Shown: in pieces, positions 19,801 to 31,800 of the stretch | Position numbering within the stretch: position 1 is the first letter of the stretch | Layout of the letters: each line of letters opens with the position of its first letter | Assembly: GCA_027488845.1 (NCBI GenBank) | Contig: JAIYBC010000068.1 | Location: 54,213 to 118,212, forward strand | Direction: 5' to 3' | Origin: Verrucomicrobiales bacterium | Lineage (GTDB): Bacteria > Verrucomicrobiota > Verrucomicrobiia > Limisphaerales > UBA9464 | DNA length: 64,000 nt | Notes under the pieces: generated by a model | The model's input: the letters and a program-made list of their open reading frames with translations, nothing else | What the model was told of the DNA's origin: nothing | Databases searched by the model: none | Position numbers and translations under genes: made by a program

Positions 19801-22800
19801 ACCTCGCCCTCGCCGAGCGTGAAGTTCCAGAACAGGTGGTTGTAGACCGGGGCCGCCCCGACACCGGCCGCGCTGTCGTCACGTCCCCGCAGGAGCGTCA
19901 GCTCCTCCTCCAGCAACGAATCCATCTGGTTCTGGAAGGAGAAGATGCTGGACGCGAGCGAGCCGTAGTCGCGGCTGCCCGACCCGAAGCCGATGGAGGG
20001 ATCGCTGGCGTCGGCGTAGGCCTCGTTGCCGAGGACGACGTAGAGGTCGGCGATCTTGGTGGCGGCGAGCAGCAGGGCGTTGTTGGCCGGGTTGAAGTCC
20101 ACCTGCGGCACGCCGTCGATGCTGAGGCCCCGGGCGCGGTTGAGGACCGTCGCATAGGCCTCGATGAGGCCGACCCGGTTGATGGCGTCCGCGGACGGGT
20201 TGAACGCGATGGGGCCCTCGTAGCGGGGACCCGCCTGGATGAGCATCGACGCGAAGGTGGCGGCCGGCGACGAGTGGAAGTCGCGGGTGCGGGCGTCGAA
20301 CGGGTTGAGTCCGCGGATGACGCGCTTGACCCAGCCCTCGGCGAGGGCGGCGCGGGGCTGCTCGGGCGTCCCGGTCGGATCACCCACCCAGTCGGACCAG
20401 GTGTTGGTGCTGGCCCAGGCGTCCACGGTGTAGCCGCGGTAGCGGCAGATGAACGCGTTGTCGGAGAGCGTGATGATGCCCGACTCGCCGCCTTCGCCGG
20501 TGGTGACGTAGTTGACGCCGGCTCCGGTCGGCGGCGTCACGCCGCTGTACAGCGTCCAGCCCCGCATCTCGGACGGCATGGCGTCTTCGGGATCGGCCAC
20601 GACGGGGAGGTCGGTCGGGTCGAAGTCCGCGCCGATCGGCTTGTAGAACCACTGGAAGGTGAGCGGGTCGGGGTCCCCGCCGAAGTCGGCGCTGTGGCGC
20701 ATGGTGACGCGCTCGTCGAAGACGTTGTCGCCGGGCAGGACCTTGATCTCGCCGCGGAACGGTCCGTCCTCGACGCGGATGACATGGAGGGCCACAGGGA
20801 GTCCCCCGAGGGTGGCGTCGTTGTTCTCGGCGATGGTGATGAACCTGGGCGGGATGCCCGTGGGCGCGTCGGATTCGACCAGGGAGACGCTGCCGGAGAG
20901 GACGCCGGGGTTGGCGCCGGCGACGGCAGTCGCGTCGCTGGCGAGGGGGCCGGCGGATTCGTCGCAGCGGTAGAGCAGCGCGAGGTTCGGTTCCTCGCCG
21001 GAGCCGAGCTGGCGCTTCCGCATCTGACCGCGGATCTCCGATGCGGATCGGGCGGTACGCCACACGCGGATCTCATCGAGGGTTCCGCGGAACACGTTGC
21101 CGAGGTGGCGTCCCAACTCGAGGCTTCCGTATCCGTCGTACCGGAGGACGGAGTTGGTGCGGGAGGCGACGGCGGTTCCGTCACGCAGGATGCGCTGGAT
21201 GCCGGTGTCCGGATCGAAGGTGCAGGCCCAGTGGTGCCAATTGGTGTCCGTGTACCGGTCGGAGGTGACGAAGAGCGATTCGGACTGCGGGGTGGTGCCA
21301 AGGTCGAAGGCGAAGCGTCCGGAGTCGCGGAACCCGATGCGCAGGGCGCCGAACGATGCCGGGCCGTTGGGCTGGGCGAGGATGTACTGCTCCGTGGCCG
21401 AGGCGTCGGCCCGGGCCCAGAACTCGACGGTGAACGGCGTGTTCCGAAGGTCCGGGAACGTGGTCGCGTCGCCGATGGTGACGAGGCCATTGGTGCCGGT
21501 GAACCGCAGGGCACGACCCGGGCGCGGTGTCGCCGGAGGCAGGCCGCCGAGACCGGTGGTCAGCACCTTGGGTCCGGAGGTGAGGACCTCGTTCTCCACT
21601 CTCGAGCTGATGGAAAACGTGCTCTGGATCGGCGCGCCGCCCACTCCGCGGATGAGTCTGATCCCTTGAGCCGCTTCCGGGCCGAACAGACGGGAGGCCT
21701 CGCGGCTCAGTGCTGCATTGTCGAGTATGGCCTGCTCCAAGGTCGTCGGCGCCGGTCGCTGTTCCGGCAGCCAGACCCCGACCATGATCTCGTTGGTCCG
21801 GTAGAAGGGGCGGCCGTTAAGGAAGGTCATCGTGACCTTGTTGGTCGGCACCAGCGTGCGTCTTTCGAAGGCGACGGAGACGAAGTTGGTGCTCAGGACC
21901 TTCTTCAATCCGAGGCGCAGGGCCTGGTCAGGAACGCCGTCGGACGGTGCGAGATCCACCTCCGCTGGGTTTCGGGTGAGGTTGTAGAGCCGGTCCATCA
22001 GGCCTGCCCAGCCCAGGTCGCCCTGGGCGAGGAGCTTCAGGCGGTCCCGCTCACGGGAGCTGAGCACGTTCGGCAGCAGCAGCGGATCACCGACGCCGAA
22101 TTCCTCGTCCAAGTGGCCGGAGAAGCTGAGCCAGTTGTTCACCGGATCGTAGGTGAGCCGGACCTTCAGGAACCAGGGAAGGTCGCTGAAGTACTCCTTG
22201 CCGGCGATGTTCTGCCGCTTGAGCGAGGCGGGGATGGAGACGCCCGTGGTGAGCGTCCGTGGGCTGATGGGGTCGTAGAAGCGGGCCAGGAAGTTGGTCG
22301 AACCAGGCACGTGGATCGGCGATGCCAGCGTGGTCGGACTGTCCTCGAGCAATCGGCCAACCAATCCGTCCGGGCTGGTTGCGGCGAGGTACGAGTCGAA
22401 GATCACCCGGGCGTTGGCCATGTTGAAGACGTCGGGAAGACCGTTCCGCTGACGGATCAGTGTCTGCCCAATCTCGAGGGTGGGAACGGATTGCCAACGG
22501 ATATCGTAGGTGACGTCGATTGGACGACCGAGCACCCCGGCGCCTTGATTGGGGGCCACGAGCTGTCCGGCCGGATGACGATCGAGCCATGGGAGGCAGT
22601 CGCCGGACTGGACCGTCTCGTCGGGGTAGTAGAAGTCCGGCTGGAGCGGATAGAACCAATGGAGCACCAGGTTTGTGTGGGAGCCTTCGGGGCCGGCCTG
22701 TCGGGCATAGACCTTGCCCTTGTAGTCCTTCCATCCGACTTCGGAGTTGCCGGGGACGAATTCCGAACCCGGGCAAAGCGGCAGGAGGCTGAGGGGCAGG

Positions 22801-25800
22801 GGCGGCTGGATCTCGCGTCCGACGACGCCGGAATAGCGGAAGAAGTAGGGATCCTGCTCCGGGACCACCTTGAACACGCGCATCCGCCACTCGGCGGTCT
22901 CCGGGTCCCGGTATTTCAGGATCGAGTAGGGATCCGAGAGATTGCGTACCTGGTTGAGGTCGCTGCGGATCGCGAAGAGGGTGTCGCCCGGCATATAGGC
23001 GTGTTCCTCGTTGGGGTTGCAACCGGGGAGGGAACGGTCGGGCTGGTTGTAGATGCGCTTCGACGGATAGGAGGATTCCTCAAGCAGGCCCGAGCCGGAC
23101 CCGCTGGCGATGATGATCCGGTCCACGGAGTTGTCGGAGGGCCAGTTCAGGCCGTACCGCACGGGCAGGCTCGCCCAGGCGACGCCGATGCGGTTGGTCT
23201 GGTACCAGACCACGATCAGGGGGTCGGGGTTGACGTCTGCGTTGCCGTAGGGCTTCTCCTGGTTGACCGGGAGGATCGGCCCGAGGCGGGAGCCGCGGTC
23301 GTAGGCCTTGTTGGGTCCGGAGCCGTCGTAGGCGGCCTTCTCGAGGAGGACGTAGCCGTTCTTCGATTGGTACTCGGTATGGCGTGGGTCGGTGACCGCA
23401 GAACCGATGGTCCAGTTCGCAGAGCGGAAAGCGGCATGGGAGTCGTTCCACGCGACGGTGCGGACCACGTCGAAGTGGGGTGCCTGCGAGAGCGGATCCG
23501 GGGACTGGCCGTCGTTGCGAAGGTAGTGGAGGACGGTGTAGCCCGGATTGGGGCTGGTGAAGACCTTGGCGCTGGGTTCCACCGTCGCGGAATTGGTGAC
23601 GTAGATCAGCGACTGGAAGACGTAGGACGCGGAGGTGACGGCGGGCTGCACGTCCACGGGGGCGCCGGAGATGTGGATGATCGGGTTCTTGGGCCAGACG
23701 TTCACGGTGACGCTGACGACGCGTTGGGTGTTGGCCGCGACCTGGCCTCCGATCTCGACGGTGTCGCTGAGGGAGGTGAACCAACGGATGAGCGCGGTGA
23801 CCGGTCGGATGGCGTAGAGGCGCTTCTCGGAATCGCTCCAGTAGAACGAGTTCAGGATCGTGTCGTCGGACCTGTGGGTACGGAGGAGGGTGATCTGCGG
23901 ATAGCGGCCCACGGCGCCCTCGGGCTGGAGGACAGGGCGTCCGATGACGGTGGCCGGCACGGCGAGGAAGGCGCGTTTGACTCCGCGGTGGAGACCAGTG
24001 CCGACGATGGCGCCGGAGCGGTTGATGCCGTTGGCGGTCTCAAGGTCCCAGTTGTCGAGCTGATCGATCTCGGGGAGGAGGTCGTGGAGGTTGTTGAGCC
24101 GGCCGGAGGAGTAGAAGAAGGCGCGGCGTTCGGAACCGGAACGGGAGTAGCCGACGACCTGCCCGAAATCGTTGATCCCGAGCGCCTCGCTGGCGCCCGC
24201 GTCGGGGAGGGTTCCGAGCGACGAGAAGCGCTTCAGCGACGAGTCGAAGAGGAAGGCCCTGGAGAGCCCATTGTCACGTCCGGCCCAGGCGATCGCACCG
24301 CTCAGCGCGAGCGGACCGCCGCCGGCGACCCGGTTGGCGCCGGTCGTCCCTCCACCCTCGTCGAGGGGGAAGTGCGCAACCAAGCCGTTGGTCCCACCGG
24401 CGAGCCTTCCGGACATGTTCGCGGCGATCTCCTCGGGGGTTCGCACGGAGTTCCAGAAACGGAGTTCCTGGACGGCACCGGAGAAGGAGGGCGTCGGCGT
24501 CGTGGGCGCCTGGCCGACGGTGATCGGGCCGGTGCCGCCGTAGGCCGCCGTGGCGACGTCCTCGGCGACCAGGACGCCGTCCCGGTAGATGCGCCGTGCG
24601 CGGTTGGTGCTGTCGAACGTGCAGGCCCAATGATGCCAGTCGGTGTCGGGATAGGCGGGCGTGTTCAGGTCGTTGGCGTAGAAGGCGAAGGTGAAGAAGT
24701 TGCTGTCGCGGAAGCCGATGTGGAGCCCCACGTTGTTGGAAGACGAACCTTGCCCGACGACATAGCGCGTGACGCCCGGACCGGAACGCCGCGCGCGGAA
24801 CTCGACCGAGAACGAGCGGTTGTGGAGGGGGACAGAGGGCCCCGTGGCGAGCGCGCTGACGCCGTCGAACTCGAGGACGGAATCACCCATGGAGATGGCC
24901 GGCGCGGGAAGTCCGGCGCGGACGGTCCAACCCGGCGCTCCGGACAGCGCAGCGGACTGGGCGCCGGAGGCCAGGCTGGCGGTGGAGGAGGTGCCCGTGG
25001 CCTCGTCGAAGGGCAGATAGGCAACCAGGCCCGACTCGTTCCCAGCGAGACGTCGGGTGTAGTTGGCGGCGACTTCGGTGGCGGAGCGGGAGGTGCGCCA
25101 GATGCGGACCTCGTCGAGGGCGCCGACGAAGGAGGAGTCGCCGGCGCTGTTGAAGTTGAGGTTCAGGGGGATGCCCTGGAGGTCGACGCCCGCGATGGTG
25201 TTGGTGGCGACGGGGGTGCCGTTGCGGTAGACGGTCAGCGACGAATTCGCGGGGTTGTAGACCGAGGCGAAGTGGGTCCAGACGGAAGGCTGGACTCCGA
25301 CGTTGACCGTGGGCGTTCGGCCGTGGAAGCCGAACGAGAGCTGCCCGCCGGAGCCCGGCACCGCCTGCCAGAAGAGACCCTGTCCCGTGGCGGCGTTGCC
25401 GACGAGGACCGGCCAGGAGCGGACCGTGGGGAACGAAAAGGGACGTATCCAGGCCTCGACGGTGACCGCGGCGTTGCCCGCGACCAACGAGTTGCCGTTG
25501 GTGTTGGAGAGGAGGTTCGTCATCCGCACGTTCTGGGCGATCGCCGAGAACTCGAGGGCCGAGTCGCCGGCGACGAACCTCGTTGCCGAGCCGACGACCT
25601 GTCCGAAGGAGTTGATCGAATTGGCGACGCTGTTGGTGTTGACCGGGATCCGGAGCAACGACTGGGGCGTGCCGTTGGTCCAGACCATGGCGCGACGCCA
25701 ACCACCCGAGCCGTGGACGGCGCCGACGACGTGGCCCGACGCGTTGATCGCGTTTGCGGTGGTCTCGAGGTTGAACGGCGCATCGCCGAGCCCGAGGTCG

Positions 25801-28800
25801 GTGAGCGCGGCGGCACCCGGCGCGAAGGTGAAGGCGCGGCGGCTCCCTTGGGAGTTGATCGTCGACGTGCCCGCGACGACGCCCGCGTCGTTGATGGCGC
25901 GGACCTCGGCGAAGCCGCCGCCGGGAAGGCCGCCCAGGCTGGCCACGTCGCCCTCGATCTCACGGGTCCAGGCGACGGTCGAGCCGCCGAGCCGTCCGGA
26001 TCCGGCCAGGGTGTATCCGGAGTTGATGGCCCAGGCGCGGAACGGGGTCTGCAGCGGGACCGGTCCGATCTGGACGGCGGGGTTGTTCTCGACGACGCCG
26101 CCGTTCTCAAGGCCGCTGAAGTAGAACCCGACCGGGTTGCTTTCGAGGTCGGCGGTATCGGCCATGTATCCGGTGACGGCGCCACGGTCGTTGATGGCGG
26201 TGCCGAAGCTGGCGAGCTTGCCGGGGACGACGCCGAGGTCGAACACGCTGAAGGCGGGCCGGGGTTCGATGCGGATCTCGAACTCCGTCTGGGTCGACTT
26301 CTGGCCGGCGTCCATGACGATGACCCGGATTGTCGCGGTTCCGATCTCGCCAGGCTTCGGCACGATGGAAAGGCGGCGGAACTGGTCGCCGGCGGAGACC
26401 GTGGCGCTGGAGATCAACGAGGCGTTGGAGATCACAACCGGGGTGATCGACAGCTCGGAAGGCGGTTGGTCGTCGTCGACGGTGAAGGGAATCTCGACGG
26501 CCGCCGAGTCCTCCTCCGCGGCGGTGTTCGGGATGGTGCCGATGGTCGGGGCGTCGTTCTGGGCGATCACGACACGGAGGTTGAGGGAACCCGAGGTGGT
26601 CCTCGAACCGCCGTCGACCACGGAGTAGCGGAGGACCGCGTTGCCGCTGAAGCCGGTCGGCGCGACGTACCGCCAGAGGCTGCCCGAGACCTGCGAGACG
26701 CTTCCCGTGGTCACCGAGACGTTGTTCCAGGTGAGCGCGAGGAGGCTTTCGGCATCCCAGGCGGGCAGGTTCAGGACGTTCGTCGAGCCCTCGCCGACGG
26801 TGATGGTCTGAAGCACGGCGAGATCGGGGTCGGCGGTCTGCCAGGTGAGACCGGCCAAGGGTCCGCTGTTGGTGGTGGTCGAGTCGCGCCAGGTGGGTTC
26901 GAGTTCGTCGACGCTGGTGTCGGCCACGAGGACGCCGTTGGTGGCGGTGCCGGCACCGGTCGCGTGGTTCGCGAGGAGGCTGAGGGGACGCTGGTTGAAG
27001 CGGTAGTAGGCGACGAGGCCGGGCGTGGAATTGGAGATCGCCGCATGCATCGAGTTGCGGATCTCCACCCCGGTGCGGGCCACGTTCCAGACTCGGAACT
27101 CGGCCATCTGCCCGGGGAACTGCCCAAGGTTCAGCGACCGGTCCCCACGGATGAAGGCGACCATACCCGGCTTCGAGGCCTCCTCGACGCCGTTGCGGTA
27201 GATCTTCATGTGGTTGTTCGACCGGCTGGCCACGAAGGCGAAGTGCTGCCAGCTCCCGAGGATGGAGACCGGCGGCGTGTAGGAGAGCCGGCCGGAGGTG
27301 TTGATGTTGCCGAAGTCCCAATAGACCTTTCCGTCGGTGAACGGGACGTGTGCGTTGATCCGGTTTCCGAGGTTGTCGGGCTCAACCTGGAACGCGGCTC
27401 CGGTCGTGCTGGCGGTGGCCTTCTGCCAGAACTCGATGGTGATCTCCTCGGATGGGGTGACGTTGGCGAAGGACGGAACCCGCACGAAGGCCCCCGGGGT
27501 GAATGCCAACGAGGTGCCGGGGCCGACGTTCGGGGGATCGTTGACCGGCTGGACGACGATGTTGAACTGGTTGGTGGTGCTGATCGCCGCCCCCGACGTC
27601 TGGGTCGCGACCACGGTGATGGTGGCGGTGCCGCTCTGGCCGGGGCGTCCACGGAAGAGGAGCGTCGCGTCGCCATCGGTGCCGCCGAATGCGGACACGC
27701 GCGGGTTGCGGATGAGGTTGGTGTTCGACGAGGTGGCGGACAGGACCAAGGTCTGCAGCAGCTCGGGGTCGCCGTCCGAGACCGGGAAGGTGACCGAGCC
27801 GGAAGCCCCCTCGGAGAGCGGTTGGTTGCCGATGACGCCGGAGGCGCCGAGCACCGGAGCGTCATCCACCGGGAAGCCGCGGAAATAGAGCCGCGCCGGG
27901 GTGGTGTTGACCCCGTCGCCGACCTGGAACGCCACGAATCCGCCGGTGTTCGAGTTGGTGCCTGGGGTGAGGTTGTAGTTCCCGGTTCCGGAACCGCTGG
28001 TGATCGTCCCAAGGGCCGAGGTGAACTGCCCGATGGTCAGGCTGGCGGTGGCGGTCTCGGCGTCCCAGGCGGCCAGGTGGATGGCCGTCTGGGCATCCTC
28101 GGTGTAGGGAACCGTCTGGAGGGTGGCCAAGCCGGGTTCCGGCGATGCGGGCCATGTCGGCGAACCGATCAGGGAACCGTTCTGGGCCCCGTCTCCGGCC
28201 GCGAAGTCCGTCAGCGCGGTGCCCGAGCCCTCCGTCATGCGGTGGTTGAGCACGAGGCCGGCGGCGTTGGTGGCCACGCCGCCGCGGTACCAGGCGATCT
28301 CGCCGCGCGTCCGGGCCACGTTCCAGATCCGGATGTCGCCCAGCCGTCCGTTGAACTTCTGCGGTTGGCCCGTGGTGCCGGCGGCGCCGATCACGAGACT
28401 GGAGGCCCCATCCTTCGGGTTGCGCCCGACCGCCCGGATCCCGTCGAGCTGTCCGTTCACGTAGATCCGCGCCGACTGCCCGTCCCACACCGCCGCCAGG
28501 TGGGTCCATCCGATGGTCCGCACCGGGGTGCTGCCGGTGGTCACGTCGAGGGACGTGCTGTTGTCGGCGATCACGAATTCCGGCATTCCCGAAGCGTTGA
28601 TTCGCAGGCCGTAGCCGCCGGCATCGGCACCGAACTTCTCGAGGATCGTCATCGCACCGGACGCGGCGGGCTGGACCCAGGCCTCGAGCGTGATCGGTCC
28701 GGTGACGCTGACCGCGGGGCCGTCGAGGACCTGCCCGTACTGGGTGGAGCCGTTGAGGGCGATCGACGTGGTGGGTCCGTCGAAGGGCCGCCACGCGGGA

Positions 28801-31800
28801 GAATTGACCAGGGTCGCGTTGTTGACCCCGCCTGCGGAGGCACCGTCCGCGGCCGTGATGCCGTCACCTTCGTTGAACCGGAGGTGGACCTGGAGGCCGG
28901 AGGTGGACGAGGGGATGGCGGGATGCATGTTCGCCGCGACCTGGGCCGGGGTGCGGGCCAGGTTCCAAATCCGGAGATCGGCGATCGAGCCGTCGGCGTA
29001 TTCTCCCAGCGCGGCGGAACGTCCGATCTCGATCGTGCCGGTACCCTGGTAGTCGGCTGCGGTGGTGTCGGCGGCGACCTCGACGCCGTCCCGGTAGATG
29101 ATCCGCCGATTGATGGTCGCGTCGTAGGTGCAGGACCAGTGGTGCCAGAGCGTGTCCGGGAACTCGGGCGTGTTGAGGTCGTTCGCCCAGAAGGCGAAGG
29201 TGAACTGGTTGCCGCGGAACCCGACATGAAGTCCTTGGTTGGTGGTTCCAACTCCCTGGGTGACGAACGGTTCCCAGGTCCCAGGCGAGCGGCGGCGAGC
29301 CCAGAACTCGATGGTGAACGAGCTGTTGGCGAGCAGATTCGTGGTGTTGGCCAGGGTCGCGTACTGGGTGGATCCGTTGAGGTCGAGGGCGGTGCCGATG
29401 CCGACCACGGGCGGTGAGTTCACGGCCGACACGGTCAGCGGCACGGCGGCGGAGCGGGAGAGGGTGCCGTCGGAGACCGTGTAGGATAGGGTGTCGGCTC
29501 CGCTGAAGCCGAAGTTGGGCTGGTAGAGATAACGGCCGCCGCCGAACGGCGTGAGGGTGGCGTTGGGGGAGGTCGCCGCCGTGTAGTTGACCGTGGATCC
29601 ACGGTCCGCGGCCGGCAGGTAGACCACGGACGGGTGGCCTTCCGGCACCGTGGTGCCGAGCTGCGACTCGAGCGCGTTGATCCTGGCCAGCGAGAAGGTC
29701 GCTCCGGCAGTGACGGTGCCGTTCTGGCTGCCCGAGCCGGTGGCGGAGTCGGCGACGGTGGTTCCCGAGGACTCGTTGAACAGGTAGTTGACCAGCAGGT
29801 TGGGCGAGTTCGCGGCTACCGGCTCGAAGCGCGACGAGGCGATCTGCTCGGCGGTGCGGGCGACCGTCCAGATCCGGAAGTCGGCCACGCGGCCGCCGGG
29901 CGCGATATCCATGGTTCCGGTCAGGTTGGCAAACCGGCTGGCGGAGTTCTTGAACGCCTCACGGACGCCGTTGCGGTAGATCGCCATGAAGTTGGCGTTG
30001 GCGTCGGCGACGAAGGCGTAGTGGTTCCAGGTGCCGACCACGGAGACCGGAGGCCGGTACGAGAGGCGTCCCGGGCCCGCGCCGGTGGCGATGTCGCCGA
30101 AGTCCCAATAGATGTTGCCGTCCTGCCAGGGCACGTGGGCGACGACGCGGCTCGCGGTGCTGGAGACGAGAGAGACCGAGCTGTGAATGGCCTCGGCGTC
30201 GGTGTATTGCCAGAACTCGACGGTGATGGCGTTCGAGGAGAGAAGGGTCCCCAGGTTGGGGATCTGGACGAGCTGGTTGTTGGTGCGGTTGAGCTGGAGG
30301 AAGCGGCCGACGACGGCGTTTGTGCCCAGGAACGCCGGGTGGTTCATCGCGAACGCGGTCTGGGCTCCGCCCTGGTCGGGATTGCTTGTGGATGCGGCAA
30401 GGTCGGCGACGGCAGCGGCGCCCTGCTCGTCGTTCGAGTAGGTGAAGGACAGTCCGGGGGTGTTGCCCGGGAGGTTGCGATACCGGTTCTCGGCCACCTC
30501 CTGGGCCGTCCGGGCGGTGGACCAGAACCTCACGGCGCTGATCGAACCGTCGAAGTCGAGGGTGGAGACGTTGGGGCTGCCGCCGAGGGTGATCGGACCG
30601 GTTCCCTGGTAGTTCACGGGGGCGACGTCGGTGACGACCTGGACCCCATCCCGATAGATGACGCGTCGACGTGTCGTGGCGTCGTAGGTGGCGGCCCAAT
30701 GGTGCCAGTCGGTGTCGGTGAAGGAGGGCGTGTTGAGGTCGTTGTTGTAGAAGGCGAAGGTGAAGTCGTTGCCGTTCCGGAAACCGACGTGGAGCATCTG
30801 GTTGTCGCCGGGGCGCCCCTGGACGATGACGAAGTCGTGGTTGTTGGGTGCGTTGCGCTTCGCCCAGAACTCGATGGAGAAGGAGTTGTTGGCGAGGGGG
30901 AGGTTCGGGAGGACCCTGTATTGGTTGACGCCGCTCATCACCACCGGGTTGGCCACCGGGACGTGGGTCGGCACGGTGCCGAATCCCTCGTTGAACCGGT
31001 AGTTGGCCACCAGCCCCGGCGTCTGCGGGGGAAGCAGGCCGTGCCGCGATCCGGCCACCTCGGCAGCGGTCCTCCCGACGTTCCAGATCCTCAGGTCGGC
31101 GATGGCGCCGTCCACGAAGGAGTCCTGGTCCCAGTTGCTTCGGCCGACGTAGTTCCGGGTGCGGACGACGTTCCTGGGTGCGGCGACCTGTCCCGTACCG
31201 ACCGAGGACCCGTTCAGGTAGATCCTGGCCGTGCCCGCGGCGTCGCGCACGAAGGCGACGTGGGTCCAGGTGTTCAGGGGAATCGCCTGTGTGGAGCGGA
31301 TTTCACCCAACACGTTGGTGCCGCTGGTCCCGCCATAGATGTCCATGCGCGGTTGCCCGTTGGTGCCCTCGGAGAGGGCACCGAGGACGTTGTCGACGCC
31401 GGCGGCGTTGCCGAAGTCGAAGAGGCGGCCCCAGTTCCGGTGCGAGCGGAGGTTGACCCACGCCTCGACGGTAAAGGCGTTGGTGAACCAGGTCCCGGCG
31501 GGCAACTGCAGGTACTGGCGGTTCCCGTTGAGGTCGATGGCCGTGGCCAGGCCGGGGACCGGGGACGAGGGCACCGCAGTCACCGTGTACACGAAGCTCC
31601 GGGCAAAACGGGTCCCGTCGATGCGGGTGACCGTCACTGTGATGTTCGCCGTGCCCGTCGCGCCGGGGTTGGGACGCAGTTGCACGGTGCCCGTCGCGGC
31701 GGAGGTGACGTAGCTGACCAGGGGCGAGGGAACTAGGGACGGATTGTCGGAGACGGCGGTGACGAAGGTCGCCTGGACGATGTCGCCGTTGAGTCCCGGG

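Noticed and set aside
18072..29417. A very long open frame on the plus strand opposite the giant gene
   Set aside because: It is rich in Gly, Arg, Val and Asp with no domain order, and it mirrors codon bias of the real minus-strand gene, whose LamG and cadherin-like domains are clear.
29634..31736. A 700-codon plus-strand frame opposite the N-terminal part of the giant
   Set aside because: Same reason: low-complexity composition and exact overlap with recognised LamG domains on the other strand.
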